Source: Bacteroidota bacterium
GTDB lineage: Bacteria > Bacteroidota > Bacteroidia > UKL13-3
Assembly: GCA_027491085.1 (NCBI GenBank)
Contig: JAIXWW010000009.1
Location: forward strand, 434,001-498,000
Direction of reading: 5' to 3'
DNA length: 64,000 bases
Shown here one piece after another: positions 53,255 to 62,112 of this stretch; the stretch's first letter is position 1, and each line of letters begins with the position of its first letter. The translations under genes were made by a program, and so were the position numbers. Under the pieces are notes generated by a model. It had not been told where the DNA came from, searched no databases, and saw nothing but the letters and a program-made list of their open reading frames with translations.

Positions 53255-54502
53255 TTAGTCTTTTAAGTTATACTTTTTTAAATATTTGCTATTTAATTCG
53301 TTTTGCTCGTTGGTTAATGTTACTGCTTCACCATTAATAAATGCATTGGTTAAAACATTGGTGCGCATATCTAACACATCGCCATTGCTAATAATTAACG
53401 AGGCACTTTTACCTTGTTCAATGCTTCCGTAAGTTGAATCAATTCCAACAATTTTAGCAGCATTTAAAGTAATGGCCTGCAATGCTTCTTCTTTGGTTAA
53501 TCCATAAGCAACGGTTGTTCCAGCATTAAACATCAAGTTACGTGTTTGCCAGCTTTCTTTATGGCTAATGGCAAACACAATTCCTGCCTTTTGTAATTGT
53601 GCAGCCGTTTTAAATGGTTGGTCTACATCTTTATTGGCAGTACTTGGTAGGCTATGAATATTGCTTAATACCACAGGTACTTTGCTTTCTTTAATAAATG
53701 CCAAACACAAATTGGCTTCGCTTGCTTCGGCTAAAACCAACTGAATTGTTGGAAAATTTTTCTTAAAAAACTGAACGCTGTTTATAATGCCTTTAGCGGT
53801 ATTTACATGAATAAATAATTTTTTTGTTTGATTAAACAAACCTTTCATAGCATCAAGTCGAGCGTTAAACACCTTGTTGGTATTGGCTTGGTATTGCATA
53901 GCATCCGAAAAAAAAGTATTTAATTGTTTTACTCTTTCGTTTACTTGCTCGCGTTGTTTTTCATTACCATGTGTATATTCTGGCCAGTTTAAATGGATGG
54001 CATCATCTTGTTTAATAGTGGCATCTTCCCAATTCCAACCTTCGGTTTTCATAATGCTGGATGTGCCACTAATCATGTCACCTTGCGGAACTGATTGTAC
54101 AAACATAATTCCATTAACCTTTAAAGTTGGCAATATTTTAGAGTCGGTATTATAAGCTATTTGCGAACGCACATTTGGGTTTATGCTGCCTTGTTCATTA
54201 AAATCGTGCGTAGCTCTAACAGCTTCTATCTCGCTTAATCCTACATAATTATTTAAACAAATAATACCTGGGTAAACATGTTTACCTTTACCATCAATTA
54301 TGGTAGCATTTTTATAAAGCGTTTTATTTTCAGTGCCTACATAATCAATTTTACCATTGCTAAAAGCCACAATTCCATTTTCAATTACTTGTCCATTTCC
54401 AACATGCACAGTGGCATTAATTACTACGGTTGGAATAGTTTGCGCATATATTTTAGTAAAAAATAACAACGCGGCTGCAATACAAAACAATTTAATTTTC
54501 AT
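53255..54502 (-). CDS. Amidohydrolase-like exported protein lacking the HxH site
   Basis: A 415-residue exported protein: ATG 54502, signal peptide ending FTKIYAQ. An amidohydrolase-type N-terminal strand set follows (INATVHVGNGQVIENGIVAF) and the usual end of that subdomain, GKHVYPGIICLNNYVGLSEI. Where metal-dependent members have PG-x-x-D-x-H-x-H, this protein has LNNYVGL. The C-terminus has the composite-domain strands (GSIEQGKSASLIISNGDVL). It is a member of the fold, but the missing ligands suggest that it is inactive or metal-independent. It shares its transcription direction with the zinc metalloprotease gene upstream, with a terminator between them. Confidence 0.8.
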   Translation of the reverse strand: MKIKLFCIAAALLFFTKIYAQTIPTVVINATVHVGNGQVIENGIVAFSNGKIDYVGTENKTLYKNATIIDGKGKHVYPGIICLNNYVGLSEIEAVRATHDFNEQGSINPNVRSQIAYNTDSKILPTLKVNGIMFVQSVPQGDMISGTSSIMKTEGWNWEDATIKQDDAIHLNWPEYTHGNEKQREQVNERVKQLNTFFSDAMQYQANTNKVFNARLDAMKGLFNQTKKLFIHVNTAKGIINSVQFFKKNFPTIQLVLAEASEANLCLAFIKESKVPVVLSNIHSLPSTANKDVDQPFKTAAQLQKAGIVFAISHKESWQTRNLMFNAGTTVAYGLTKEEALQAITLNAAKIVGIDSTYGSIEQGKSASLIISNGDVLDMRTNVLTNAFINGEAVTLTNEQNELNSKYLKKYNLKD

Positions 54503-54556
54503 GGTGAGCAAGTTTATTAAAAGTTTAGCATTTTACAAGTTGGAATTTTTATTAAA

Positions 54557-54597
54557 AAAAATGCTCCTTAATTTTTAAAAACTAAGGAGCATTTTTA
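54557..54597 (-). terminator. Terminator after the zinc metalloprotease gene
   Basis: AAAATGCTCCTTA (to 54570) and TAAGGAGCATTTT (from 54583) form a perfect stem with an A/T-rich loop. It lies just after the stop of the minus-strand metalloprotease gene and has T-runs on both sides. Confidence 0.85.
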
Positions 54598-54618
54598 AAT
54601 TATTTTATTTCAAAAAAC

Positions 54619-57156
54619 CTATTTATCTGCCAAAGCTTGATCAATTTTTAGTTTGATATTAGCAAAATGTGCTCTAGCCTCATCGGTTGAACCACCTTTA
54701 GCAAAGTTTAATACTTGTTTTAACTGAGCCAATGCAGCAGCCTGCGAAATAGCATCATATCTACTTGATTTGTATATGCTAATTAATTGTTCGGTATAAG
54801 CGTTTTGTAAATTTTGACGGAAAGTATTTGGGTTACTTGCATCGGTTACAAAGCAAGCTTTGGTTAAATCGCCCATCATTTCAAGCACGCTGTATTTGTT
54901 ACCATATAATTTCGAATCGGTTAAACGTCTTAAAGTGGTAGCGTTTAACAAATGAGCCATTATCATACTTTGATAATTTAAAATACGGCTGTGAATTTTG
55001 GGGTCTTCGTTATTTCCAAAAAAGTTAAAACCTCTGCGTTGAATTTGTAAATAATTGTACAAATCAGCTTGAACAGTAAATGCATCAGGAGCAAAAGCAT
55101 ATTTAGCCAATACATCCATAGCACGTTTTTGCTCTTTGTAATCAACAGGAATCAAAGGTTTGGTAGCACCATTTTGACCAATAAAACTTCTGTCAACTTG
55201 AACACCTCCAACGTAACGAGCTATTACATTTACTTGATTAAAATACTCAGTTTGGGCAATGCTATAAGCTTGGCGCAACTCTTGGTAAGTTTGACCTTTT
55301 TTGCTGTATTTTTCTTTTAGTTTGGTGAATAATTGATTGGCCAATTTAATTCTATCCACACCAAAAGCTATGGCATCGCCACTCATATCGTTTACATTTA
55401 CTCTAGGGTCAATTCCACTTCCAATTCCACGCATATCATCCGCATCGTTTCCAAAAATTAATAACGTATCGCTTGAGCGAGCAAGAATTTTTTCTATACG
55501 TTCTTTTTCTTTAGCCTCATCAGTTAAACCTTGCGAGTAAGCAAATTCAATTGCCCATAAATCGTAAGGACCTGGACGAGTAGTGAAGTAATCTCCTTGT
55601 TTGGCTTTATCTAAAGCTACATTTACCGCAGGATAATCCATTACCGAAGCAGTTAAACCAATTTTGCGGGTAATTTCTTTGTTATGAATTAAGCTTGGTT
55701 TCAACATTTGACTAGCCTTCATATTGTGGTTCAAACCCATGGTATGACCCATTTCGTGCAATACCAAATAGTATAACGATTGCTTGATGTATTCTCTTTT
55801 TTCTACATCGTTTAAACCTTGCAATTGCAAAGCATTTAAACCAAATAACGAAGTTTGGTGCAATTGATGGCTTGCATCGCAAAAGTTAGTTTTATTAAAT
55901 GAACTTGGAAGATTTAAACCACTTACACCTGCATCAAATAACTCTTCTTGGCGCAATCTGTTAGTTACAAAAATGTATTCAAACATAATATCAGCACCTA
56001 AAATTTGACCTGTTCTTGGATCAACAAAACTTGGTCCGTATCCACCAAATGGCGGCTGAGGAGATGAAGTCCAACGTAATACATTGTAGCGAATATCACC
56101 TGCATCCCATGTAGCGGTATCAGGTTGTTCTTTAATAACTACTGCATTTTTAAAACCAGCAGTTTCAAATGCTAAATTCCATTTTTCGCCTGCTTCTTTA
56201 ATAGTGGCTTTAAATTCGGGAGGCGTAGTATTTTCAATCCACCAAGTAATTGGTTCAACTGGTTCAGAAATAGCAGCATTGGTATCTTTTTTTTCTAAAT
56301 GCCAACGATGGATAACATCTTTATAAGCCACGGCATTGGTAGTAGTCATGTCTTCTACCTGCTCGCCAAAATAACCTACTCTTGGGTCATCTGCTCTTGG
56401 TTTAAAATTGTTTTTAGGTGCTTCAATTAAAGTATGTTGTAAAAAAATACTTACTGCGCGTTCATCTGTTACTTCTTTACCGCCACCAACAGTTGGCATT
56501 GGATTGTCATACACATATTCAACTATTAAGTCAGTATTTTTTTCATAATTTCTTAAGCTGGTGAACTTGGTTTTTTCGCGACTCAATCCCCCTAAACTAA
56601 ACATTTGAAAACCGGGAGGCAAGCCAAAAAATGGAGAAGGTTTTACTTGGCACATGCTTTCGCTTAAAAATATCGCACTAGCATCTAAAAGCATTTCGCC
56701 TTTTTTAGCATCTTCGGCTACTATTTTTTGGTTTACCAAAATAGCATTACTGATATTGGCGTTAGCGGCTTTACTTATTGGGTTGTTTTTATCGAAATAA
56801 TAGCCTGTGTTTTGAACTACAAATTCCAATTTATCAAAATAACGCTTAATGGTAAAAACTTTGTTATCGCGGAAACTACCTCTAAAATGGCCCGCTGCCA
56901 CTACACCATCCACTGTGTACGAAAAGTAAATGTATTCTTTATCTAATTGTTCTTTTTTTACAATCATAAATACATTTCCAGTAACAGTATCTTGATACAA
57001 TGGAAATAATCCGTCAATCTTTTTGCAAGATTTTATTTTATCAGTAATTACCGAGCTTTTGTTTGTTAACAAATCGGAATTAGATGGAGTTTTCTTTTTG
57101 CTTGCACATGAAGCAAATAGTAGAATTGAAATAGAAACGAGAAAAAGTTTTTGCAT
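54619..57156 (-). CDS. Zinc-dependent metalloprotease lipoprotein (DUF5117/DUF4953 type)
   Basis: An 845-residue lipoprotein: LFLVSISILLFASC places the lipobox cysteine at 17, followed by a basic ASKKK. The N-terminal region resembles DUF5118/DUF5117 (GLFPLYQDTVTGNVFMIVK, YFDKLEFVVQNTGYYFD). The catalytic domain has VLHEMGHTMGLNHNMKAS near residue 465, an HExxHxxGxxH zinc site, then an SVMDYPAVNV met-turn. A DUF4953-like C-terminus follows. Members are surface-exposed or periplasmic proteases or hydrolases of unknown substrate. Start ATG 57156. Confidence 0.88.
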   Translation of the reverse strand: MQKLFLVSISILLFASCASKKKTPSNSDLLTNKSSVITDKIKSCKKIDGLFPLYQDTVTGNVFMIVKKEQLDKEYIYFSYTVDGVVAAGHFRGSFRDNKVFTIKRYFDKLEFVVQNTGYYFDKNNPISKAANANISNAILVNQKIVAEDAKKGEMLLDASAIFLSESMCQVKPSPFFGLPPGFQMFSLGGLSREKTKFTSLRNYEKNTDLIVEYVYDNPMPTVGGGKEVTDERAVSIFLQHTLIEAPKNNFKPRADDPRVGYFGEQVEDMTTTNAVAYKDVIHRWHLEKKDTNAAISEPVEPITWWIENTTPPEFKATIKEAGEKWNLAFETAGFKNAVVIKEQPDTATWDAGDIRYNVLRWTSSPQPPFGGYGPSFVDPRTGQILGADIMFEYIFVTNRLRQEELFDAGVSGLNLPSSFNKTNFCDASHQLHQTSLFGLNALQLQGLNDVEKREYIKQSLYYLVLHEMGHTMGLNHNMKASQMLKPSLIHNKEITRKIGLTASVMDYPAVNVALDKAKQGDYFTTRPGPYDLWAIEFAYSQGLTDEAKEKERIEKILARSSDTLLIFGNDADDMRGIGSGIDPRVNVNDMSGDAIAFGVDRIKLANQLFTKLKEKYSKKGQTYQELRQAYSIAQTEYFNQVNVIARYVGGVQVDRSFIGQNGATKPLIPVDYKEQKRAMDVLAKYAFAPDAFTVQADLYNYLQIQRRGFNFFGNNEDPKIHSRILNYQSMIMAHLLNATTLRRLTDSKLYGNKYSVLEMMGDLTKACFVTDASNPNTFRQNLQNAYTEQLISIYKSSRYDAISQAAALAQLKQVLNFAKGGSTDEARAHFANIKLKIDQALADK

Positions 57157-57338
57157 AAATTATGTAATATGGGCAAAAGTGCTTTTTATAATAGGTATTT
57201 CAAAACCATTTATGTAAACAATTGTAAACTGGAAATTAAATATTCATTTTTTGCTATTTCTATTTGATTTAATTAGGGTTATTTAGCTCAAAAGATTAGT
57301 TGTAATTTTTGCTGAAAATACATAGGTTTGGTTGTTAA

Positions 57339-57794
57339 ATGGATAAAGGTATAATTAATTGGAAGAAAGGAAGGGGCAAATTAGGATTATTTAAACCGTT
57401 GCTTGGTAGTTGGATTGCAGAGCAAAAGTCTGAAATGGGTTATATGAAATGCACACGAACTTTTAAGCAAGTATTAAATGGAAATTACATAGAATTAAAT
57501 GCTAAATGGGAGTTTGGAGGGAAAATTTATGAAGAAATGGCCATTTTTGGCACTGAAAAAGATACAATAACTTTTTGGTCATTTACTTCCGATGGTAAAA
57601 AATCGAATGGATATTTAGCAAATGCATCTGACATACATCCCGATGCTATTTGCTTTGAGGCACAAATGCCAGCAGGATTAGCCAGAATGATATATTGGCC
57701 TGATCAAAATTCGGGATTTAGATAGGCAGTTGAAAATAAAGTTAAAAATGGCTGGAATAGGTTTACAGAGCATTCTTATAAAAGCATTTTTTAA
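57339..57794 (+). pseudogene. Interrupted gene, heme-binding-like/DUF1579-type protein
   Basis: A reading frame from ATG 57339 runs 128 codons (KLGLFKPLLGSWIAEQKSEM, AKWEFGGKIYEEMAIFGTEK, FEAQMPAGLARMIYWPDQNS) to an in-frame TAG at 57723-57725. The same frame continues past it (AVENKVKNGWNRFTEHSYKS) to TAA 57792-57794. In homologues I recall this junction is usually G-F-x-W-A-V-E, so a single TGG-to-TAG change would explain the stop. The family placement is uncertain. A TTG-N20-TAGGTTTG promoter-like pair lies at 57300-57330. The protein is probably non-functional or truncated. Confidence 0.65.
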
Positions 57795-57803
57795 TAATGA
57801 ATG

Positions 57804-58169
57804 ATGAAAAACAAGGAACTAACTATTTTTTTTAGACGAGTTAATTCATATATTGATTGAGGAAATTGAATTGTTGAGGGATTTAATCTTAGGTTCAAAT
57901 CCATTGATTACAGAAAACATCAAGTGGAATGTACCAAATTATTGTATTGGTAATGAAGGTAGGATAACTATGAGGATTAACCTGCCAAAGTAGGTACAAT
58001 TGGTTTTTATTGTGGCGCAAAAACAAAACTAAATTCTTCACAAAAAATTCTTCAGAATGATTTTTGAATTTTGGACTGGAGGTCAAACGATAGGGCAGTA
58101 GCTGCATTTAAAAATAGTAAAGCTGACTTGACTTTATTAATTTTAGAATGGATTAAAAATGTAAAATAA
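57804..58169 (+). pseudogene. DUF1801 family pseudogene with several lesions
   Basis: No single frame is open, but a DUF1801-like protein can be pieced together. It reads MKNKELTIF, then ELIHILIEEIELLRDLILGS, TENIKWNVPNYCIGNEGRIT, INLPK, VQLVF, YCGAKTKLNSSQKILQNDF and finally NDRAVAAFKNSKADLTLLIL with EWIKNVK and a TAA. The lesions are a frameshift in the T8 run at 57826-57833, a TAG after INLPK, another frameshift in a T-run after VQLVF, and a TGA after QNDF. The intact DUF1905 gene begins on the next base. This is a genuine wreck, not an assembly slip at one position. Confidence 0.75.
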
Positions 58170-58661
58170 ATGGATATGAACCCATTAGTAGATAAAAAGT
58201 ATGTATTAGAAAAAATTTCAGGAAAAGGTGGTTGGACATTTGCAAGAATCCCAGAAATTTTGCAAGACAAAAAATCACCTTTTGGTTGGGTAAAAGTACG
58301 TGGAAGTATTGATGGATATGAAATACGAAAGTACCATTTAATGCCTATGGGAAATGGTAATTTGTTTTTACCAGTAAAAGCTGAAATCAGAAAAAAAATC
58401 AATAAAAAGGAGGGAGATACTGTTCATATAATACTTTTTAAGGATAATGAACCACTTGAAATTCCTGAAGAAATGCTGCTTTGCTTGGAAGAAGAGCCCA
58501 AAGCATTAACTTTTTTTAATAAGCTAACTGAGAGTGAACAAAAGTTTTATATTCAATACATTTATTCAGCTAAAAAGGAAGAAACCAAGATAGTTAGATT
58601 GGCTAAAACAATAAACAAATTGGTTAAAGGTTTAAAGATGTATGATAAGGAAACAAGTTGA
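58170..58661 (+). CDS. DUF1905/YdeI-type protein
   Basis: A 163-residue soluble protein with a DUF1905 domain (about 10-90: EKISGKGGWTFARIPEI, FGWVKVRGSIDGYEIRKYHL, GNLFLPVKAEIRKKINKKEG). A C-terminal YdeI/OmpD-associated helical part follows (EIPEEMLLCLEEEPKALTFF, KLTESEQKFYIQYIYSAKK). The fused layout is common in Bacteroidota; its role is unknown. The ATG at 58170 follows directly on the pseudogene stop, so it may once have been translationally coupled to it. A second Met two codons later is an alternative start. Confidence 0.82.
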   Translation: MDMNPLVDKKYVLEKISGKGGWTFARIPEILQDKKSPFGWVKVRGSIDGYEIRKYHLMPMGNGNLFLPVKAEIRKKINKKEGDTVHIILFKDNEPLEIPEEMLLCLEEEPKALTFFNKLTESEQKFYIQYIYSAKKEETKIVRLAKTINKLVKGLKMYDKETS

Positions 58662-58666
58662 ATTAA

Positions 58667-59668
58667 CTAAAAAGCTACTTTCAAAACAATTTTTCCAAAC
58701 TGTTTGCCTTGGCTCATTTTTTCAATAGCTGTTTGAGCTTGTGTTAGTTCAAAAACTTCATCAACAATAGGAATAATTTTGTGATCATTGATAAAGGCTA
58801 ACATTTCTGCGAACTCTTCATCGTTACCCATGGTAGAACCTAAAATATCTAGTTGTTTCCAAAATATTTTAGCAGGAACTCCACTGTTAAATGCACCCAA
58901 AGTTGCGCCATACATGGCAATTCTTCCAGCGGGCTTTGCTAAATCAACTAATTTAGCAAAAGTATCACCACCGCTGCTATCCACTATGGCTTCAAAACCA
59001 CCACACATGGCTTTTAGCTCTTTATCCCAATTTTGATTTTTATAATTTACACCACCCTTTGCACCTAAGGTTATTGCTTTAGCTATTTTTTCATCATCGC
59101 CACTGGTAACATATACATTGCAGCCTGCAGCTACAGCAAACTGAACACAGAACAAAGCGACACCTCCACCAATTCCTGTAATTAATACATTTTCGCCTGT
59201 TTTTGCTGCTGCACGTTTCATGGTTGCCCTAAAACCCGTTAAGCCAGCTAAAGGAAAAGCAGCAGCTTGCTCAAAAGTTAAATGAACAGGTTTTATATGC
59301 AATAACCTTGCGTCAATTTTAACATATTCTGCAAAAGTGCCATCGTTTGGAGTGCCTAATATTACATAGTCTTTAGCTTGTACTCGGGGATTGTTTCCCC
59401 AATTTAAACTTGGGTTTATTACTACCTCTTTATTTAACCAATCAGCATTTACATTAGCACCAATTTTTGCCACAGTTCCGCTGCCATCGCTACCTAAAAT
59501 TATTGGGAAACGAATACCGGCATATTGCCCTTTTTGAATCCATAAATCGCGGTGATTAAAAGCAGCAGCATGTATTTTTACCAATACTTCATTATCAGCA
59601 ATGGCAGGTATTTCAATTTCTTTTATAGCTAATTTTTGGTTTAATTCTTCTAAAGCTATAGCACGCAT
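58667..59668 (-). CDS. Zinc-binding dehydrogenase / quinone oxidoreductase-like
   Basis: A 333-residue MDR-superfamily enzyme: GroES-like N-terminus (LVKIHAAAFNHRDLWIQKG, IILGSDGSGTVAKIG), then a Rossmann domain with VLITGIGGGVALFCVQFAVA (near 163) for NAD(P)H. There is no obvious structural-zinc cysteine cluster of the classical alcohol dehydrogenases, so a zinc-free quinone-oxidoreductase-type enzyme is likely. The C-terminus is IEKMSQGKQFGKIVLKV. Ends 12 bases before the GT9 stop on the same strand and the two may be cotranscribed. Confidence 0.87.
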   Translation of the reverse strand: MRAIALEELNQKLAIKEIEIPAIADNEVLVKIHAAAFNHRDLWIQKGQYAGIRFPIILGSDGSGTVAKIGANVNADWLNKEVVINPSLNWGNNPRVQAKDYVILGTPNDGTFAEYVKIDARLLHIKPVHLTFEQAAAFPLAGLTGFRATMKRAAAKTGENVLITGIGGGVALFCVQFAVAAGCNVYVTSGDDEKIAKAITLGAKGGVNYKNQNWDKELKAMCGGFEAIVDSSGGDTFAKLVDLAKPAGRIAMYGATLGAFNSGVPAKIFWKQLDILGSTMGNDEEFAEMLAFINDHKIIPIVDEVFELTQAQTAIEKMSQGKQFGKIVLKVAF

Positions 59669-59680
59669 TTTGGTTATTGA

Positions 59681-60766
59681 TTAAAAGTGTAAAGCAACAG
59701 CAGTTGCAATTTTTTGAGCAGGTAAATTTTCCATACAGCTAACGCCATCTAAACACGAACCACGATAAAAACATTTACAAGTTTTGTCTGGCATTACAAT
59801 TTCGCCTTTGCCAAATAAATCGAATTCATGTGAATTGAAAATATTATTCATCAATACTATTTGTTTTCCTAATGCCAAAGTAATGTGCATGCCCATGGTT
59901 ACTTGGGTGATGATTAAATGGCATTGATTTACCAAATTTATAAACTCGTACAAGCTAAAATAACCTAAATACATTGCGCCTGAACGAGCTTGAATTTCTT
60001 TGTTACGTTCATGTTCTGCTTCGCCACCCAATAACAATATTTCTGCATCTGGGTGTTGTGCTTTTAAAATTCCAACTAACTCAACCCATTTGTCAATCGT
60101 CCATAAGCGAGTGGTCCAACGGCCACCGCAACCTGTGTTCATACCAATTATTTTTTTGCCAGTTGGCAAATTCCAAACATAACCTTTGTCGTCATGTTTG
60201 TCCATTAAATAGGGTTCTCCTTCATGGGTAAATCCGCAAATTTCAAAAATTTCTTGTAAATAACTTTTAGTGTTTGCTTGGCTCACATCATCAAACATGC
60301 CAGTGCTAAATTTATGAACAGCCAACTCATTAGCAGGTTGAATTTCATTGTCTTTTAAAATATAACCATACTTTTCTTTGGCATCAATTACTTTTAGCAA
60401 AGCGCCTGCCTCTTTTTCTTTGTCCAAATTTATGGCAATGTCCCAAGTGCTGTGTTGCGCATACATAATGGAGTTGATATCCCATTTCAAAATTTCATCT
60501 ATTTGACTAGATGGTAAAATATCGGGCGTCCAAGTAAGCCAAGTAATTTTACAATTTGGATAAAGTGCTTTGTATTTTACAACCAATGGAGTGGTGCGAA
60601 TTACATCGCCAATGGCGCCTAATTTAATAATTAAAATTCGTTTTGAAACTGGTGTAAAACTTGGGCAATCGTTGCAATGATAACCATTTTGCTTGTGAGG
60701 TTTACAAGGAATATGACCTTTAAAATGAAGGCAATTTGGTTTAAAAGTAGTGGCTATATCAGTCAT
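59681..60766 (-). CDS. Glycosyltransferase family 9 (heptosyltransferase-like) with Cys-rich ends
   Basis: A 361-residue GT9 protein. The catalytic part (from residue 42) has ILIIKLGAIGDVIRTTPLV, the hallmark N-terminal loop of ADP-heptose:LPS heptosyltransferases, then GKKIIGMNTGCGGRWTTRLW (near 178) and ILLLGGEAEHERNKEI. Unusually, it has a cysteine cluster at the N-terminus (CLHFKGHIPCKPHK, YHCNDCPSF) and another at the C-terminus (KCKCFYRGSCLDGVSC). The clusters could bind zinc or an iron-sulfur cluster together. It would transfer a heptose or similar sugar to the LPS core; gmhA in the window fits this. Confidence 0.85.
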   Translation of the reverse strand: MTDIATTFKPNCLHFKGHIPCKPHKQNGYHCNDCPSFTPVSKRILIIKLGAIGDVIRTTPLVVKYKALYPNCKITWLTWTPDILPSSQIDEILKWDINSIMYAQHSTWDIAINLDKEKEAGALLKVIDAKEKYGYILKDNEIQPANELAVHKFSTGMFDDVSQANTKSYLQEIFEICGFTHEGEPYLMDKHDDKGYVWNLPTGKKIIGMNTGCGGRWTTRLWTIDKWVELVGILKAQHPDAEILLLGGEAEHERNKEIQARSGAMYLGYFSLYEFINLVNQCHLIITQVTMGMHITLALGKQIVLMNNIFNSHEFDLFGKGEIVMPDKTCKCFYRGSCLDGVSCMENLPAQKIATAVALHF

Positions 60767-60902
60767 TTTTTATGTGTAAATAATGGTTAAAACCATTTAT
60801 TTGGATTCTTAAAATTTGTGTAAAGGCAAACCTAACAGAATTTACCAAATTGACAAAACAGAAATAACAGTTATTTGAGAAAAAAATTGATTTTGAAATT
60901 AT

Positions 60903-61010
60903 CCGTTTGACGCCTTTCCCGGCAAAGCCATGCGCAATCGCCTGACGGATGTTGGGAGTTTACCCGTCTGACGCCTTCCCTTGCGCAGCCTTAGCGCAAT
61001 CGTCTGACGG
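60903..61010. repeat. Two tandem GC-rich REP-like elements
   Basis: Within the 315-base gap before the NmrA-type gene. Copies at 60903-60948 and 60964-61010 share CCGTYTGACGCCTT...CGCAATCGYCTGACGG. The outer arms of each are imperfect inverted copies (CCGTCTGACG with CGTCTGACGG), and copy 2 has an inner TTGCGC...GCGCAA stem. GC content is far above the surroundings. The rest of the gap holds a -7-like TAGGTTTG at 61055-61062. Confidence 0.75.
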
Positions 61011-61081
61011 AAGTGGCGAAGTTGTTTAGTTTTATAAATTCAAATAAATATATTTAGGTTTGTTGCCTATTTAAATAAAAA

Positions 61082-61951
61082 ATGAAAATATTAATAACTG
61101 GTGCTACTGGCCAATTGGGTTCAGCTACCATTGACTTCTTGCTTAAAAAAATGCCTGCAGATAATTTGATTGCTTTAGTAAGAGATGAAAGTAAGGCAAC
61201 TGAACTTAAAGCAAAAGGTATAACTTTAAGAATTGGTGATTATGATGACTATGGATCTTTAATGGCTGCTATGAAAGGTGTTGAAAAAGTGCTATTGATT
61301 TCGGGAAACGATATTGCTAATAGGCAAAAACAACACGAAAACGTAATTAATGCTGCTAAAGAAGCCGGAGTTAAGCATTTGGTTTATACTAGTTTTATGC
61401 GAAAAAATGAAACTAAATCTTCGCCTTTAGGCATGGTTGCTAAATCGCATATTGAAACTGATAAATTTTTAATAAACAGCGGATTGGTGTACACTATTAT
61501 GCTTAATAATTTGTATGCCGATATTTTACCCATGTTTTTTGGTCCGCAGGTGTTAGAGGCTGGAATATTTTTACCAACTGAAGATGGTTTAGCATCTTAT
61601 GTTACCAGAAATGATATCGCAGAAGCAGCTGCAAATATTTTAACAGGAACAGGTCATGAAAATAAAAAGTACTTTATTGCCAATACGGAAAATTACAGTA
61701 TGGACGATGCTGCCGAAATATTGAGCGAGATAAAAGGAGAAGAAGTGGAATATGCTAGTCCAACCAACAAAGATTATGTGGAGACATTATTAAATGCAGG
61801 GTTTCCACAGCCAATAGCAAATAGTTTGATAGGTTTTTGTGAAGCCATAAAACAAGGAGAATTTGCAACTGAAACTACCGATTTAGAAACTTTAATAGGT
61901 CGAAGACCCACATCTTTACAAGAATATTTTACGGTGGTTTATAAAAAATAG
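61082..61951 (+). CDS. NmrA/QorB-type NAD(P)H-binding protein
   Basis: A 289-residue atypical short-chain dehydrogenase. The glycine-rich motif MKILITGATGQLGSATIDFL opens it; ALVRDESKATELKAKGITLR follows with the cofactor-2'-phosphate region. GVKHLVYTSFMRKNE (near 95) holds the catalytic-like Tyr/Ser area, and VTRNDIAEAAANILTG near 175 is typical of NmrA/QorB-like proteins. It may be a quinone or redox-sensing oxidoreductase. It stands alone behind the REP-like elements. Confidence 0.86.
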   Translation: MKILITGATGQLGSATIDFLLKKMPADNLIALVRDESKATELKAKGITLRIGDYDDYGSLMAAMKGVEKVLLISGNDIANRQKQHENVINAAKEAGVKHLVYTSFMRKNETKSSPLGMVAKSHIETDKFLINSGLVYTIMLNNLYADILPMFFGPQVLEAGIFLPTEDGLASYVTRNDIAEAAANILTGTGHENKKYFIANTENYSMDDAAEILSEIKGEEVEYASPTNKDYVETLLNAGFPQPIANSLIGFCEAIKQGEFATETTDLETLIGRRPTSLQEYFTVVYKK

Positions 61952-62112
61952 TTGTTTGTGATGTAGGCTAGATTTTTAATCTTTAGAATTGTGATTGATT
62001 ATAAAAAAATACATAAAAACATAAATTTGTATAAAATTATACATTAAGTATTACAAATCAACTTGTTTTTGATTGGTTTTTAACGACATTTGCGTTGCTT
62101 TAAAACATTTTG

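Noticed and set aside
54619..57156. Lipoprotein metalloprotease as part of a T9SS surface cluster
   Set aside because: No T9SS sorting domain at its C-terminus; only the lipobox directs it.
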